DNA of 64,000 nt from Caulobacter sp. (GTDB lineage: Bacteria; Pseudomonadota; Alphaproteobacteria; Caulobacterales; Caulobacteraceae). A model generated the notes under the pieces. The model did not search any database and was not told where the DNA came from. It was given only the letters and a program-made list of their open reading frames with translations. Shown piece by piece: positions 11,780 through 21,132 of the stretch; position 1 is the stretch's first letter; every line of letters begins with the position of its first letter. The stretch lies in NCBI GenBank assembly GCA_030683005.1, contig JAUXMY010000032.1:1-64000 (forward strand), given 5' to 3'. The position numbers and the translations under genes were made by a program.

Positions 11780-12031
11780 TCAGGCGGGCCGTTCGTCCCC
11801 CGGGACGGGCGGCTCGTCGGCGGCGTTGTCGAGGAACCAGAGCAGGTCGGCGGGCTTCGCATCGCCCGCCCGCCGCTTCAGGAACAGGCTGCTGGTTTCG
11901 ACGGCGCCGACCTTTTCGGCCACGGCCGAGCTGATCCACTGATTGAGCGAGACGCCGTCTTCCCGCGCCAGGCGCTGGGCGGCGGCCTTCATCGAGTTGG
12001 GCAGCTTCAGCGGATAGGAGGTCTTGGTCAT
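11780..12031 (-). CDS. HicB-like antitoxin
   Basis: PLKLPNSMKAAAQRLAREDGVSLNQWISSAVAEKVGAVET, ribbon-helix-helix type; 4 bp overlap with PIN gene. Confidence 0.8.
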   Translation of the reverse strand: MTKTSYPLKLPNSMKAAAQRLAREDGVSLNQWISSAVAEKVGAVETSSLFLKRRAGDAKPADLLWFLDNAADEPPVPGDERPA

Positions 12032-12453
12032 GATCTCATCTCCAGCAACAGGGCGCCCGGCGTAACTATGGGCAGCCCGAACGTGATTCCGGCGACGGCG
12101 AAGTCCCTCGTATTGTGGGTGACAAGCCGGTCAGCCCTTCCGTTGACCGCCGCCTCAAGCACCATTTCGTCGTTTGGATCCGACAGCTGCGGACGCCAGT
12201 GGAATCGGACGTCCACCGGCTCACAGGCGCTCGCCAAGGCGGCCAGGAACTGGTCGATCTGTTCCACTGTCAGTCCGTGCGCCAAGCGTTGCTCCGGACG
12301 ACGCAGGACGTCTTCGTACTCAAGAAACAGCGCGGTCGTGGCCAGCGGCGTCAGCTCGCGCAAAGCCACATGCCGCAGGACAGCATTGCTAGCCCCTGAC
12401 CGGCTGCGCAACGCGGCGACAACCACCGAGGTATCAACAACGACACGAAGCAT
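12028..12453 (-). CDS. PIN-domain toxin of TA system
   Basis: MLRVVVDTSVVVAALRSRSGASN...LSDPNDEMVLEAAVNGRADRLVTHNTRDF, conserved PIN acidic residues. Confidence 0.9.
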   Translation of the reverse strand: MLRVVVDTSVVVAALRSRSGASNAVLRHVALRELTPLATTALFLEYEDVLRRPEQRLAHGLTVEQIDQFLAALASACEPVDVRFHWRPQLSDPNDEMVLEAAVNGRADRLVTHNTRDFAVAGITFGLPIVTPGALLLEMRS

Positions 12454-12599
12454 ATCGTATGAGATACCACATCTTTGGAGATATCTCAATTCTGCCTCGA
12501 TTCATGTGCGGTGCCGGAACGGCGCGTCCCGCATGGACACGAGCCCGGCGCTCAACAGAGGGCTACCCAACCCCCCTCGCCTCCGCTAAGCCCCTCGGC

Positions 12600-13451
12600 A
12601 TGCCCATGGCCCTCATCATGTCGAGCCACGTCGCAGGCAGCCGGGTCGGCGGCTCGGCGCAAGCGCTGGCCCTGACCCAGTTCAAGATCGATCCCGTGGT
12701 CATCCCCACGGTCCTGTACGGCCGCCACCCCGGCTGGGGCGCGCCCGGCGGGGCGCAGGTGCCGATCGAGGCCTTCGAGGGCATGCTCGACGGGGTCGAG
12801 GCCAACGGCCTGTTCGGCCTCTGCGACCTGGTGCTGACCGGCTACTTCGCCAGCGTCGAGCAGGTGAGGGCCGCGGCCCGGGCCATCGACGCCGTGCGCG
12901 CCGCCCCGCGCGAGGGCGCCTTCAACCGCCGGCCGATGGTCGTGGTCGACCCGGTGATGGGCGACGCGGGCAAGGGCCTGTTCATCCCGCCCGACGTTGC
13001 CCAGGCCATCCAGGACGAGCTTTTGCCCCGCGCCGACCTGCTCGCGCCCAACAGCTGGGAGCTGCAGCGCATCACCGGGACCGACGCCCGCGACCCGGCC
13101 GCCGCCGTCCGCGCCGCGCGCCTGACCGGCAAGGCCGTGCTGGTGTCCTCCGTCGTCCGCGGCGGCGAGATCGGCGTGGTCTACGCCGACAAGAAGGAGG
13201 CCTGGCTGGCGGCGCACCAGAAGGCGACCTCCCCCGTGCCCAGCGGCACCGGCGACCTGCTGACCGTCCTGTTCGCCGCCGCCCTGCTGGAGGGGCAGAC
13301 GCCGTCCTACGGCCTGGCCCGCGCGGTCGGCGGCCTGGCCGAGACCATCACCTCCGCCGGGGTCTGGGCCTCGCCGGAGCTGCCGATCGTGGCCATGGGC
13401 AGCCGCATCAAACAGGCCAGCCCCACCGTCCGCATGGAGCGCCTGGCGTGA
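12600..13451 (+). CDS. pdxY: Pyridoxal kinase
   Basis: MSSHVAGSRVGGSAQALALTQFKIDPVVIPTVLYGRHPG, VVDPVMGDAGKGLF, PVPSGTGDLLTVLFAAALL. Confidence 0.93.
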   Translation: MPMALIMSSHVAGSRVGGSAQALALTQFKIDPVVIPTVLYGRHPGWGAPGGAQVPIEAFEGMLDGVEANGLFGLCDLVLTGYFASVEQVRAAARAIDAVRAAPREGAFNRRPMVVVDPVMGDAGKGLFIPPDVAQAIQDELLPRADLLAPNSWELQRITGTDARDPAAAVRAARLTGKAVLVSSVVRGGEIGVVYADKKEAWLAAHQKATSPVPSGTGDLLTVLFAAALLEGQTPSYGLARAVGGLAETITSAGVWASPELPIVAMGSRIKQASPTVRMERLA

Positions 13452-14575
13452 GCATCGAGATCCACGGCCGCTGCGACGCGGCCTTCAGCGCCGTCCGCGA
13501 CGCCTTCGTCGCCAATTTCGCCGAGGGGCTGGAGCTGGGCGCCCGCTTCGCCTTCGGCGTCGAGGGCGAGATGGTCGTCGATCTCTGGGCCGGCCACGCC
13601 GACCGCAAGGCGCAGGTCCCGTTCGACGACAAGACCCTGACCATGGTGTTCTCGACCACCAAGGCGGTGGCGGCCACGATGATCGCCCGCCTCGTCCAGG
13701 CCGGAAAGCTGCGCTACGACCAGCCGGTCGCCGAGCTCTGGCCGGAGTTCGCCGCCGAGGGAAAGGGCGCCATCACCGTCGAGCAGGTGCTGTCGCACCA
13801 GGCCGGCTTGCCGGGCTTCGTCGAGCAGATCGATCCGACCCTCTGGTACGACCCGCCGGTGATCGCCGCGATGCTGGCCGCCAAGGCCCCGATGTGGACG
13901 CCCGGCAGCGCCAGCGGCTACCACGCCCTGACCGTCGGCTATCTGGTCGGCGAGATCTATCGCCGCGCCGACGGCCGCAGCCTGGGGACCGCGCTGCGCG
14001 AGGACATCACTGGTCCGGCCAGTCTGGACCTGTGGATCGGCCTGCCGGAGGCCGAGCACGGCCGGGTCGCCGACCTGAAGCCGCCCGGCGCCCTGCCGCA
14101 GTTCGGCGAGGCCACCGACCCCAAGCGCGCCGCCTTCCTGTCGACCTGGGCCGGGCCCAGCGGCCGGCGCGGCAGCGAATGGCGCGAGATCGAGGTCCCC
14201 TCGGCCAACGGCCACGCCACGGCCGAGGCCCTGGCCCGCTTCTTCGGGGCCCTGGCGACCGACGGCAAGATCGGTGATGTCGAGCTGCTGTCGCCGGAGA
14301 TGGTCATCGAGGCCGGCCGCGAACGCATCCGCGGCCAGGACCTGGTGCTGCCCTTCGAGATGAGCTGGGGCGCAGGCTTCATGCGCAACGAGCCCAACTT
14401 CTTCTACGGCCCGACGGCGACCACGATCGGCCACAGCGGCTGGGGCGGCAGCTGCGCCTTCGCCGACACCGAGCGGCGCGTGGCCGGCGCCTATGTGATG
14501 AACAAGCAGGACGTCCACCTGATCGGCGACCCGCGCTCGCGCCGCCTGATCGACGCGGCCTACGCGAGCCTCTGA
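13448..14575 (+). CDS. Serine hydrolase (beta-lactamase/EstB-like)
   Basis: FSTTKAVAATMIARLVQAGKL (SxxK), VLSHQAGLPGF, GYHALTVGYLVGEIYRRADGR, GHSGWGGSCAFAD. Confidence 0.9.
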   Translation: MSIEIHGRCDAAFSAVRDAFVANFAEGLELGARFAFGVEGEMVVDLWAGHADRKAQVPFDDKTLTMVFSTTKAVAATMIARLVQAGKLRYDQPVAELWPEFAAEGKGAITVEQVLSHQAGLPGFVEQIDPTLWYDPPVIAAMLAAKAPMWTPGSASGYHALTVGYLVGEIYRRADGRSLGTALREDITGPASLDLWIGLPEAEHGRVADLKPPGALPQFGEATDPKRAAFLSTWAGPSGRRGSEWREIEVPSANGHATAEALARFFGALATDGKIGDVELLSPEMVIEAGRERIRGQDLVLPFEMSWGAGFMRNEPNFFYGPTATTIGHSGWGGSCAFADTERRVAGAYVMNKQDVHLIGDPRSRRLIDAAYASL

Positions 14576-15918
14576 GCCTCGGCGACGCCCGTCCGCAGCA
14601 GGCTGACAAGGCCGGCCGCCAGGGTGAGCAGCGCGCCGAGGCCGAACGCCAGGCCCGGCGCGGACCGCATCGAGGTCGCCTCCAGCAGTAGCGCGGTGAT
14701 GATCGCACCGGCTGTCTGGCCGATCAGGCGGGCCGTGCCCTGCATGCCGCCGGCCGCGCCGCTGCGATCGGGCGGCGCGGACAGGAACAGGTTGCGGTTG
14801 TTGGCGGTCTGGAACAGCCCGAACCCGGCGCCGCAGAGGGCCAGTAGCGGGGCGAGCGACCCGGCCTCGCCCCGCGGCGACAGCAGCGCGGCGCCCGCCA
14901 GGCCGAGTGCGAGAAGCGCCCCGCCGACCGCGCAGAGCCTGGCCGTCGGCAGGCGGTCGGCCAAGCGACCGAGGGTCAGGGCGGTCGCCGCGACGCTGAC
15001 CGGCCAGATCGTCAGGTAGAGCCCGGTTTCCAGCGGCGAGAGGCCGAGCCGGTGGAGATGGAACGGCAACGCCACCAGCGCCGCCATCTGCCCGGCGAAG
15101 CAGCAGATCGAGGCGATCACCGAGATGCGGAAGCCGGGCCGGCTCAACAGGTCGAGCGGGATCAGGGGGCCGGGCCTTCGACGCTCGCGGCGGATCAGGG
15201 CCACAAGCGCCAGCGCTGCCGCCACAACGAGCAGGCCGCCGACCATGGGTCTGACGGACACCAGCTCCACGCCCGCGATCAGGGCGGCGAAGACGGCGGC
15301 GTTGAGCAGGACGCTGACAAGGTCAACGGATGACCCCCGCCTCGCGGTCCGGGGCAGCGCGCGGGCGGCGACCAGCACGCCTACGCCGAGCGGAAGATTG
15401 AGCAGAAACAGCCACGACCAGTCGAACCAGCTCAGCAGCGCCGCGCCAATGGCCGGCCCGGCGGCCGAGCACAGGGCGACCGTGGTGGCGTTCCAGCCGA
15501 TCGCGGCCCCCAGCCGATCGCTCGGGACGGTGAAGCGCAGCAGCGCGACGCCCAGCGCCATGATCGCGGCCGCGCCGAGCCCCTGGACAAATCGCGCCAC
15601 GACCAGCCACGGGAGCGACGGAGCGAGGGCGCACAGCAGCGAAGCGGCGGTGAAGACGGCCACGCCGCCGGCGAACACCGCCCGATGGCCGTACCGCTCG
15701 CCCAGCGCCCCGCAGGGCAGCAGCGCCATCAGCAGCGCCGCCTGGTAGGCGGTGACGACCAGCACCGCGTCGCCGGGCGTCGTCCGCAGCGACCGGACCA
15801 TCGTCGGCAACGCCACGTTCACGAGGCCCGCGTCCAGCACCGCCAGCGCCATCGCGCAGAGCACAGAGGCGACCGCGATCGCGGCTCGGCCCGGCGGCAG
15901 GTCGGCGTCCGCGCTCAT
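14560..15918 (-). CDS. MFS transporter, DHA2/EmrB-type
   Basis: VLDAGLVNVALPTMVRSL, PCGALGERYGHRAVFAGGVAVF, multiple TM segments. Confidence 0.9.
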   Translation of the reverse strand: MSADADLPPGRAAIAVASVLCAMALAVLDAGLVNVALPTMVRSLRTTPGDAVLVVTAYQAALLMALLPCGALGERYGHRAVFAGGVAVFTAASLLCALAPSLPWLVVARFVQGLGAAAIMALGVALLRFTVPSDRLGAAIGWNATTVALCSAAGPAIGAALLSWFDWSWLFLLNLPLGVGVLVAARALPRTARRGSSVDLVSVLLNAAVFAALIAGVELVSVRPMVGGLLVVAAALALVALIRRERRRPGPLIPLDLLSRPGFRISVIASICCFAGQMAALVALPFHLHRLGLSPLETGLYLTIWPVSVAATALTLGRLADRLPTARLCAVGGALLALGLAGAALLSPRGEAGSLAPLLALCGAGFGLFQTANNRNLFLSAPPDRSGAAGGMQGTARLIGQTAGAIITALLLEATSMRSAPGLAFGLGALLTLAAGLVSLLRTGVAEAQRLA

Positions 15919-16463
15919 CGTTGCGGCGCCGGCTTCCACTGCCCGTCGACGTCGACGTATCGCGTGACGCGATGGTCAGGCCGGACCTCCGCCTTCAGGT
16001 CACGCTCGGTGAACCGGAAGAGCAGCGCCGTGGGCGTCAGGCAGCGCGTGTCGTGGATGTCGCCGGGCAGGTAAGCGCGAACATCGCCGGCTCGCAGCAC
16101 GGTCCGGTCCCGCTCGACCAGGCGCACGCTGTCCCGGCCGTCCTCGATCCGGGCGTAGGAGCCCATTTCGATCTCGCCCTCCTGGATGGCGTAGAGCGCC
16201 CAGCTGCGGCCGTGATCGTGAGGCGGGCGGTAGAGCCCGGCCTGCTCGGCATGGGCCAGCAGCAGGAACCCGAACTCGGGATCGCGGTGCAGTTCGGCGT
16301 TGGCCGTCCGGTCGCGGAGCAGCGCCGCCAGCCACGGCTCGGACGGCGCGGCGGCCAGCAGCGCCGCCGCCCGCATCCTGTAGTCCGCCACCAGGCCGCT
16401 GGTCAGCGGGCCCCAGGCCGCCCTGACATCGGCGATGAATGTGTCGAGCGAAGTGTTCTCCAT
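15915..16463 (-). CDS. Cupin / cysteine dioxygenase-like protein
   Basis: YRPPHDHGRSWALYAIQEGEIEMGSY, LPGDIHDTRCLTPTALLFRFTERDL; overlaps the MFS start by ATGA. Confidence 0.75.
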   Translation of the reverse strand: MENTSLDTFIADVRAAWGPLTSGLVADYRMRAAALLAAAPSEPWLAALLRDRTANAELHRDPEFGFLLLAHAEQAGLYRPPHDHGRSWALYAIQEGEIEMGSYARIEDGRDSVRLVERDRTVLRAGDVRAYLPGDIHDTRCLTPTALLFRFTERDLKAEVRPDHRVTRYVDVDGQWKPAPQR

Positions 16464-16593
16464 GGTCGCACCTTTCCTTGCAGCTGAAGGGAAAGGTACG
16501 GGGTCGGCTGGAGTGGCGGAACACGCAGCAATTGCACTTTAATACTGCATGCTGCGCCATGTCATTCGCGGGCGATGGTGTTAGTCTTTCCCG

Positions 16594-17493
16594 ATGACCC
16601 GACCGGACCTGAACCAGCTCGTCACGCTCGAGGCGCTGCTCGCCGAGGGCAGCGTCGTCGGCGCCGCCAGGCGGCTGCGGCTCAGCCCGTCGGCCATGAG
16701 CCGCGCGCTGGCCCGCCTGCGGGAGACCATGGGCGATCCGCTGCTGGTCCGGGCCGGACGGGGCCTGGTCCCGACGCCGCGGGCCCTGGCGTTGCGCGAC
16801 CGGGTCCAGCCGCTGCTGCAGGAGGTGGACGCCGTTTTGCGTCCCGACGAGGGGCTGGACCTGGCGGGGCTGGTCCGCACCTTCACCCTGCGCACCAGCG
16901 ACGGCTTCGTCGAAACCTTCGGCCCGGCCCTGCTGACGCGCCTCGCCGCCGAAGCGCCGGGCGTCCGGCTCCACTTCCTGCAGAAGCCCGACAAGGACAG
17001 CGCGCCCCTGCGCGACGGGCGGGTCGATCTGGAGACCGGCGTCGTCGAGGACACGCTCGGCCCCGAGGTGCGGACCCAGGCGCTGTTTCGCGACCGGCTG
17101 GTCGGCGTGGTCCGCGCCGGCCATCCGTTGGCGTCGGGCGAGGTCACCGCCGCGCGCTACCGGGCGGAGCGGCATATTGTGGTGTCGCGGGGCGACGCCG
17201 AGGCCGGCGCCGTGGACCAGCCCTTCCTGCCGGCGGCCCTGAAGCGACCGGCCACGACCGTGGTCGGCGGCTTCTCGGCGGCGCTGGCGCTGGCGCGGCT
17301 CTCCGACCTTGTGGCGACGGTTCCGGACCGGCACACCGCCGTTATGCGGACCGGGATGCACAGCTTCGCGCTGCCGGGGGCGGCGCCGGCGTTCACGGTA
17401 TCGATGCTCTGGCATCCGCGGATGGAGGCTGATCCGGCGCATCGCTGGCTTAGGGGCTGTGTCCGCGAAGTCTGTTCGTCCCGCGAGGCGTGA
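16594..17493 (+). CDS. LysR family transcriptional regulator
   Basis: DLNQLVTLEALLAEGSVVGAARRLRLSPSAMSRALARLRETMGDPLLVRAGRGLVPTPRAL. Confidence 0.95.
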   Translation: MTRPDLNQLVTLEALLAEGSVVGAARRLRLSPSAMSRALARLRETMGDPLLVRAGRGLVPTPRALALRDRVQPLLQEVDAVLRPDEGLDLAGLVRTFTLRTSDGFVETFGPALLTRLAAEAPGVRLHFLQKPDKDSAPLRDGRVDLETGVVEDTLGPEVRTQALFRDRLVGVVRAGHPLASGEVTAARYRAERHIVVSRGDAEAGAVDQPFLPAALKRPATTVVGGFSAALALARLSDLVATVPDRHTAVMRTGMHSFALPGAAPAFTVSMLWHPRMEADPAHRWLRGCVREVCSSREA

Positions 17494-17516
17494 GAACAGG
17501 GAGCACGGATCAGGGT

Positions 17517-18419
17517 TCACACCGCCGCCACCACCCGCCGATGCCTGACCCACACCCCGAACGCGAACACCGCCACGCCGACCCAGATGAAGCCGAACGC
17601 CAGCGCGCGCAAGGGGGTGAAAGCCTCGCCCGACCACACGCCGACGCCGAAGGCGAGTGTCGGGGCGATGAACTGCACGAAGCCCAGCCAGACCAGCGGC
17701 ATCCGCCGGGCGGCCCATGAGAACAGGGCCAGCGGCGCGACAGTCAGCGGGCCGGCGGCGAGCAGCAGCAGGGTAGGCCAGGCGCCATCGCCCAGATGCC
17801 CCTGGCCGTTCGACTGCAGCAGGGCGACCCAGATCAGACCCGGCACGGCGAGGATGGCGGTCTCGACGAACAGCCCGGTCTGGGCGTCGGCCGTGACCTG
17901 TTTGCGGATCAGACCGTAGGCGCAGAAGGTCACCGCCAGGGCCAGGGACATGATCGGCGGATGACCGACGGCGATGGTCTGGGCCACGACGCCGGCGGCC
18001 GCGAGCGCGATAGCCGCGTAGCCGAAGCGATCGATCCGTTCACGGAAGAAGATGGCTCCGGCTGCCATGTTCATCAGCGGATTGATGTAGTAGCCGAGGC
18101 TGGCCTCCAGCGTCCGCCCGCTGTTCACGGCGATGACGTAGATCAGCCAGTTGGCCCCGATGAGCCCGGCCGAGAGCAGCAGCAGGCCCATCGTGCGCGG
18201 CTCGCGGACCACGCGGGAGAGTTCAGGCAGCTTGCGGGCGACGATGACCAGGGCGGCGGCCCACAGCACGGCCCAGACGGCGCGCTGGGCGGTGATCTCG
18301 ACGGCCCCCACGCCCACGTCCCGCAAGGCGTACATCCACAGCGGCAGCAGGCCCCAGAGGCTGTAGCAGCCGATCCCGGCCAGCAGCGCGGCGCGGCTTT
18401 CGTCCTTCACGTCCGGCAC
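17517..18419 (-). CDS. rarD: RarD-type EamA transporter
   Basis: GIGCYSLWGLLPLWMYALR, EITAQRAVWAVLW, NWLIYVIAVNSGRTLEASLGYYINPLMN. Confidence 0.93.
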   Translation of the reverse strand: MPDVKDESRAALLAGIGCYSLWGLLPLWMYALRDVGVGAVEITAQRAVWAVLWAAALVIVARKLPELSRVVREPRTMGLLLLSAGLIGANWLIYVIAVNSGRTLEASLGYYINPLMNMAAGAIFFRERIDRFGYAAIALAAAGVVAQTIAVGHPPIMSLALAVTFCAYGLIRKQVTADAQTGLFVETAILAVPGLIWVALLQSNGQGHLGDGAWPTLLLLAAGPLTVAPLALFSWAARRMPLVWLGFVQFIAPTLAFGVGVWSGEAFTPLRALAFGFIWVGVAVFAFGVWVRHRRVVAAV

Positions 18420-18439
18420 GGGACATCACTCCAATAGCA

Positions 18440-18469
18440 AGGGGCCCGGAACTTGCGTCCCGGGCCCCT
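18440..18469 (-). terminator. Strong hairpin downstream of asd
   Basis: aggggcccgg-aacttgcgtc-ccgggcccct, 10 bp perfect stem. Confidence 0.65.
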
Positions 18470-18501
18470 GATGTTCGACCCGCTTCTTGCGGGGGATCAG
18501 G

Positions 18502-19536
18502 TTACGCCGAGACCTTGCCGATCAGGCCGCGCTCATGGAGCAGCTGGGCGATCTGGACGGCATTGAGGGCCGCGCCCTTGCGCAGGTTGTCGGAGACCAC
18601 CCACAGGCTGAGACCGTGCTCGAGGGTCTTGTCGACGCGGATGCGCGAGACGAACACCGGGAACTCGCCCTGGACGTCCTTGGGCGTGGCGTAGCCGCCG
18701 TCCTCGCGCTTGTCGATCACCACAACGCCGGGCGCTTCGCGCAGGATCTCGCGGGCCTCGTCGTCGTCGATGGCGCTCTCGAACTCGATGTTCACGCTCT
18801 CGCCGTGGCCGACGAAGACCGGGACGCGAACCGAGGTGGTCGAGACGCGGATGTTCGGATCGAGGATCTTGTGGGTCTCGTCCGCCATCTTGCGCTCTTC
18901 CTTGGTGTCGCCGCTGTCGTCGTCGAGGAAGACGTCGCACTGCGGGATCACGTTGAAGGCGATCTGCTTGTGGTAGACCTTGGGCGGCGGGGCGCCGAGG
19001 ACGAAGACGCCCTTGGTCTGGTCCCACAGCTCGTCCATGGCCGCCTTGCCGGTGCCGGAGACGGACTGGTAGGTCGACACCACCACCCGCTTGATCCTGG
19101 CCACGTCATGCAGCGGCTTGAGCGCCACCAAGAGGCCCATGGTCGTGCAGTTGGGGTTGGCGATGATGTTCTTCTTGCGGAAGCCCTCGATCGCGTCGGG
19201 GTTCACTTCCGGGATGATCAGCGGCACGTCCGGGTCCATGCGCCAGGTCGAGCTGTTGTCGATGACGATGGCGCCGGCCTTGCCGATCTTCTCCGACCAG
19301 GCCTTGGACACCGTTCCGCCGGCGCTCATCAGCACAATGTCGACGGTCGAGAAGTCGAACTGCTCGATGTCCTCGCACTTGAGGATCTTCTCGCCGAAGG
19401 AGACTTCGACCCCGATGGATTTACGGCTGGCGATCGCGTGAATCTTGTCCACGGGGAAGTTCACTTCCTCGAGGATGTTGAACAGTTCACGGCCCACGTT
19501 GCCCGTGGCGCCGACCACGGCGACCCGGTAACCCAT
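18502..19536 (-). CDS. asd: Aspartate-semialdehyde dehydrogenase
   Basis: MGYRVAVVGATGNVGRELFNIL, IANPNCTTMGLLVALKPLHD, VVSTYQSVSGTGKAAMDEL. Confidence 0.97.
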   Translation of the reverse strand: MGYRVAVVGATGNVGRELFNILEEVNFPVDKIHAIASRKSIGVEVSFGEKILKCEDIEQFDFSTVDIVLMSAGGTVSKAWSEKIGKAGAIVIDNSSTWRMDPDVPLIIPEVNPDAIEGFRKKNIIANPNCTTMGLLVALKPLHDVARIKRVVVSTYQSVSGTGKAAMDELWDQTKGVFVLGAPPPKVYHKQIAFNVIPQCDVFLDDDSGDTKEERKMADETHKILDPNIRVSTTSVRVPVFVGHGESVNIEFESAIDDDEAREILREAPGVVVIDKREDGGYATPKDVQGEFPVFVSRIRVDKTLEHGLSLWVVSDNLRKGAALNAVQIAQLLHERGLIGKVSA

Positions 19537-19694
19537 AGAGATATCTCCTGCATAAGGCGGACGGGACGGTTACGCCTGTCGCCCCCGCCATGCAAGGCAA
19601 GGAAACCTCGCACCGCCTTAAGGCCCCCTTTTCAGGCGGTGTTCGTCGGTCCTGCCGCCCCTAGGTTGGGCGTCCCCGACCAAGGAGACTCCCC

Positions 19695-20009
19695 ATGGCC
19701 AAGCTGTTCCTGACCTACAGGCTCAAGCCCGGCGTCAGCGCTGCAACGTTCGAGAGCTGGATCCGCGAGCGCGACTATCCGGCCATGCGCGGCCTCACCC
19801 GGGTGTCGTCCTATGTGAACCACCGCGCAGAGCGGCTGCTGATGGGCGAGGGCGCGCCGTCGATGGACTACATCGAGGTGTTCGACATCCCTGACCTGGA
19901 CGGCTTCGTCGCCCAGGACATGCCCGGCGGCGTGGTCCAGGCGATCATGGGCGAGTTCATGGGCCTGGTGGATAACCCGCAGTTCGTCGTGGCCAGCGAG
20001 GTGGTGTGA
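19695..20009 (+). CDS. RedY/HapK-like small protein (dimeric alpha/beta barrel)
   Basis: MAKLFLTYRLKPGVSAATFESWIRERDYPAMRGLTRVSSYVNHRAERLLMG...DYIEVFDI. Confidence 0.65.
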   Translation: MAKLFLTYRLKPGVSAATFESWIRERDYPAMRGLTRVSSYVNHRAERLLMGEGAPSMDYIEVFDIPDLDGFVAQDMPGGVVQAIMGEFMGLVDNPQFVVASEVV

Positions 20010-20012
20010 CGG

Positions 20013-20045
20013 CCGGGGACATGTACTGAAGTGCATGTCCCCCGG
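20013..20045. terminator. Bidirectional terminator-like hairpin between convergent genes
   Basis: ggggacatg-tactgaagtg-catgtcccc between convergent stops at 20009 and 20047. Confidence 0.65.
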
Positions 20046-20046
20046 T

Positions 20047-20604
20047 TCATTTCGCCGGGCGGTAGATGAAGTCGAAGCTCGGCCCCCAGGTCTTGCCGTC
20101 GTCGGTGGAGGCCTCGCCCAGCTGGCGCACCGCGCCCGCCGGCTCGCGGGTGTAGGTCATCCGCACCAGGGCGTCCTGGCCCGGACCGTTCACGCCCGCC
20201 CAGAAGCCGGTCAGGACCATGGCCTTGCCGTCCCAGCCGCCCTTGAAGTCGACCCGTTCGCCGCCGGACCCGACCCAGGTCTGGCGCCAGCCCTCGGCGG
20301 CCGGACCGCCGACATAGCTGCTCAGGCTGCCGCCATCATTGCCGCTGAGCGGCGCCCAGTTCTCGCGGATGGCGCAGCCGTTGTAGAGGCGCTCGATCAG
20401 GCTGTCGGCGACCTTCCTGTCCGGCTGGGCGGTCGGGTAGACGTCCCATCGGCCGATCCAGAAGTCGAAGGCGCGATGCTCGGCCGAGGCGCAGGCCGGC
20501 GGCGGGGGCGTAGCGGGCAGCGTCTGGGCGAAGGCGGGGTCGGCGGCCAGCAGGGCGGCGGCCAGCGTCAGGCGTCGGATCATGAGGAGTCCTCCCGTCT
20601 TCAC
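20047..20604 (-). CDS. Hypothetical secreted protein
   Basis: Signal peptide MIRRLTLAAALLAADPAFAQ; CASAEHRAFDFWIGRWDVYPTAQPDRKVADSLIERLYNGCAIRENW (DUF1579-like pattern). Confidence 0.75.
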   Translation of the reverse strand: MKTGGLLMIRRLTLAAALLAADPAFAQTLPATPPPPACASAEHRAFDFWIGRWDVYPTAQPDRKVADSLIERLYNGCAIRENWAPLSGNDGGSLSSYVGGPAAEGWRQTWVGSGGERVDFKGGWDGKAMVLTGFWAGVNGPGQDALVRMTYTREPAGAVRQLGEASTDDGKTWGPSFDFIYRPAK

Positions 20605-20733
20605 CCTACGCCGGGTCGCGACCAGAAACTGTCAGCAGCCCGGGCCGCCGAAACCGCACTACCGGCGGGGTAGTCGACGGGGCGGCGTTCGAGGTCATGA
20701 TGGCCGCTACCCTGCCAGCCAGAGGACCCTGCC

Positions 20734-21123
20734 ATGACCTTCGACATCGCCGCCCTTCCCTTCGCCAGGCTGATGGGGGTGGAGATCACCGCCGCCGACA
20801 AGGACCGCGTCGAGGGCCGGCTGCCGGTCCGCGACGACCTGTGCACGGCGGGCGGCATCCTGCACGGCGGGGCGATGATGGCCTTCGCCGACAGCCTGGG
20901 CGCGGTGGGCGCCTTCCTGAACCTGTCACCGGGAACCCGAACCACGACGCTGGAGAGCAAGACCAACTTCATCGGCGGGGCCAAGGCCGGGACCGTGGTC
21001 ACCGCCGTCTCCACGCCCCTGCATGTGGGCCGCCGCTCCAGCGTCTGGCAGACCCGGCTGGAGGGCGAGGGCGGCAAGCTGGTGGCGCTGATCACCCAGA
21101 CGCAGATGACCATCGAGGGGTGA
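20734..21123 (+). CDS. PaaI family (hotdog) thioesterase
   Basis: GVEITAADKDRVEGRLPVRDDLCTAGGILHGGAMMAFADSLGAVGAF. Confidence 0.92.
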   Translation: MTFDIAALPFARLMGVEITAADKDRVEGRLPVRDDLCTAGGILHGGAMMAFADSLGAVGAFLNLSPGTRTTTLESKTNFIGGAKAGTVVTAVSTPLHVGRRSSVWQTRLEGEGGKLVALITQTQMTIEG

Positions 21124-21132
21124 GCGGAGGGC

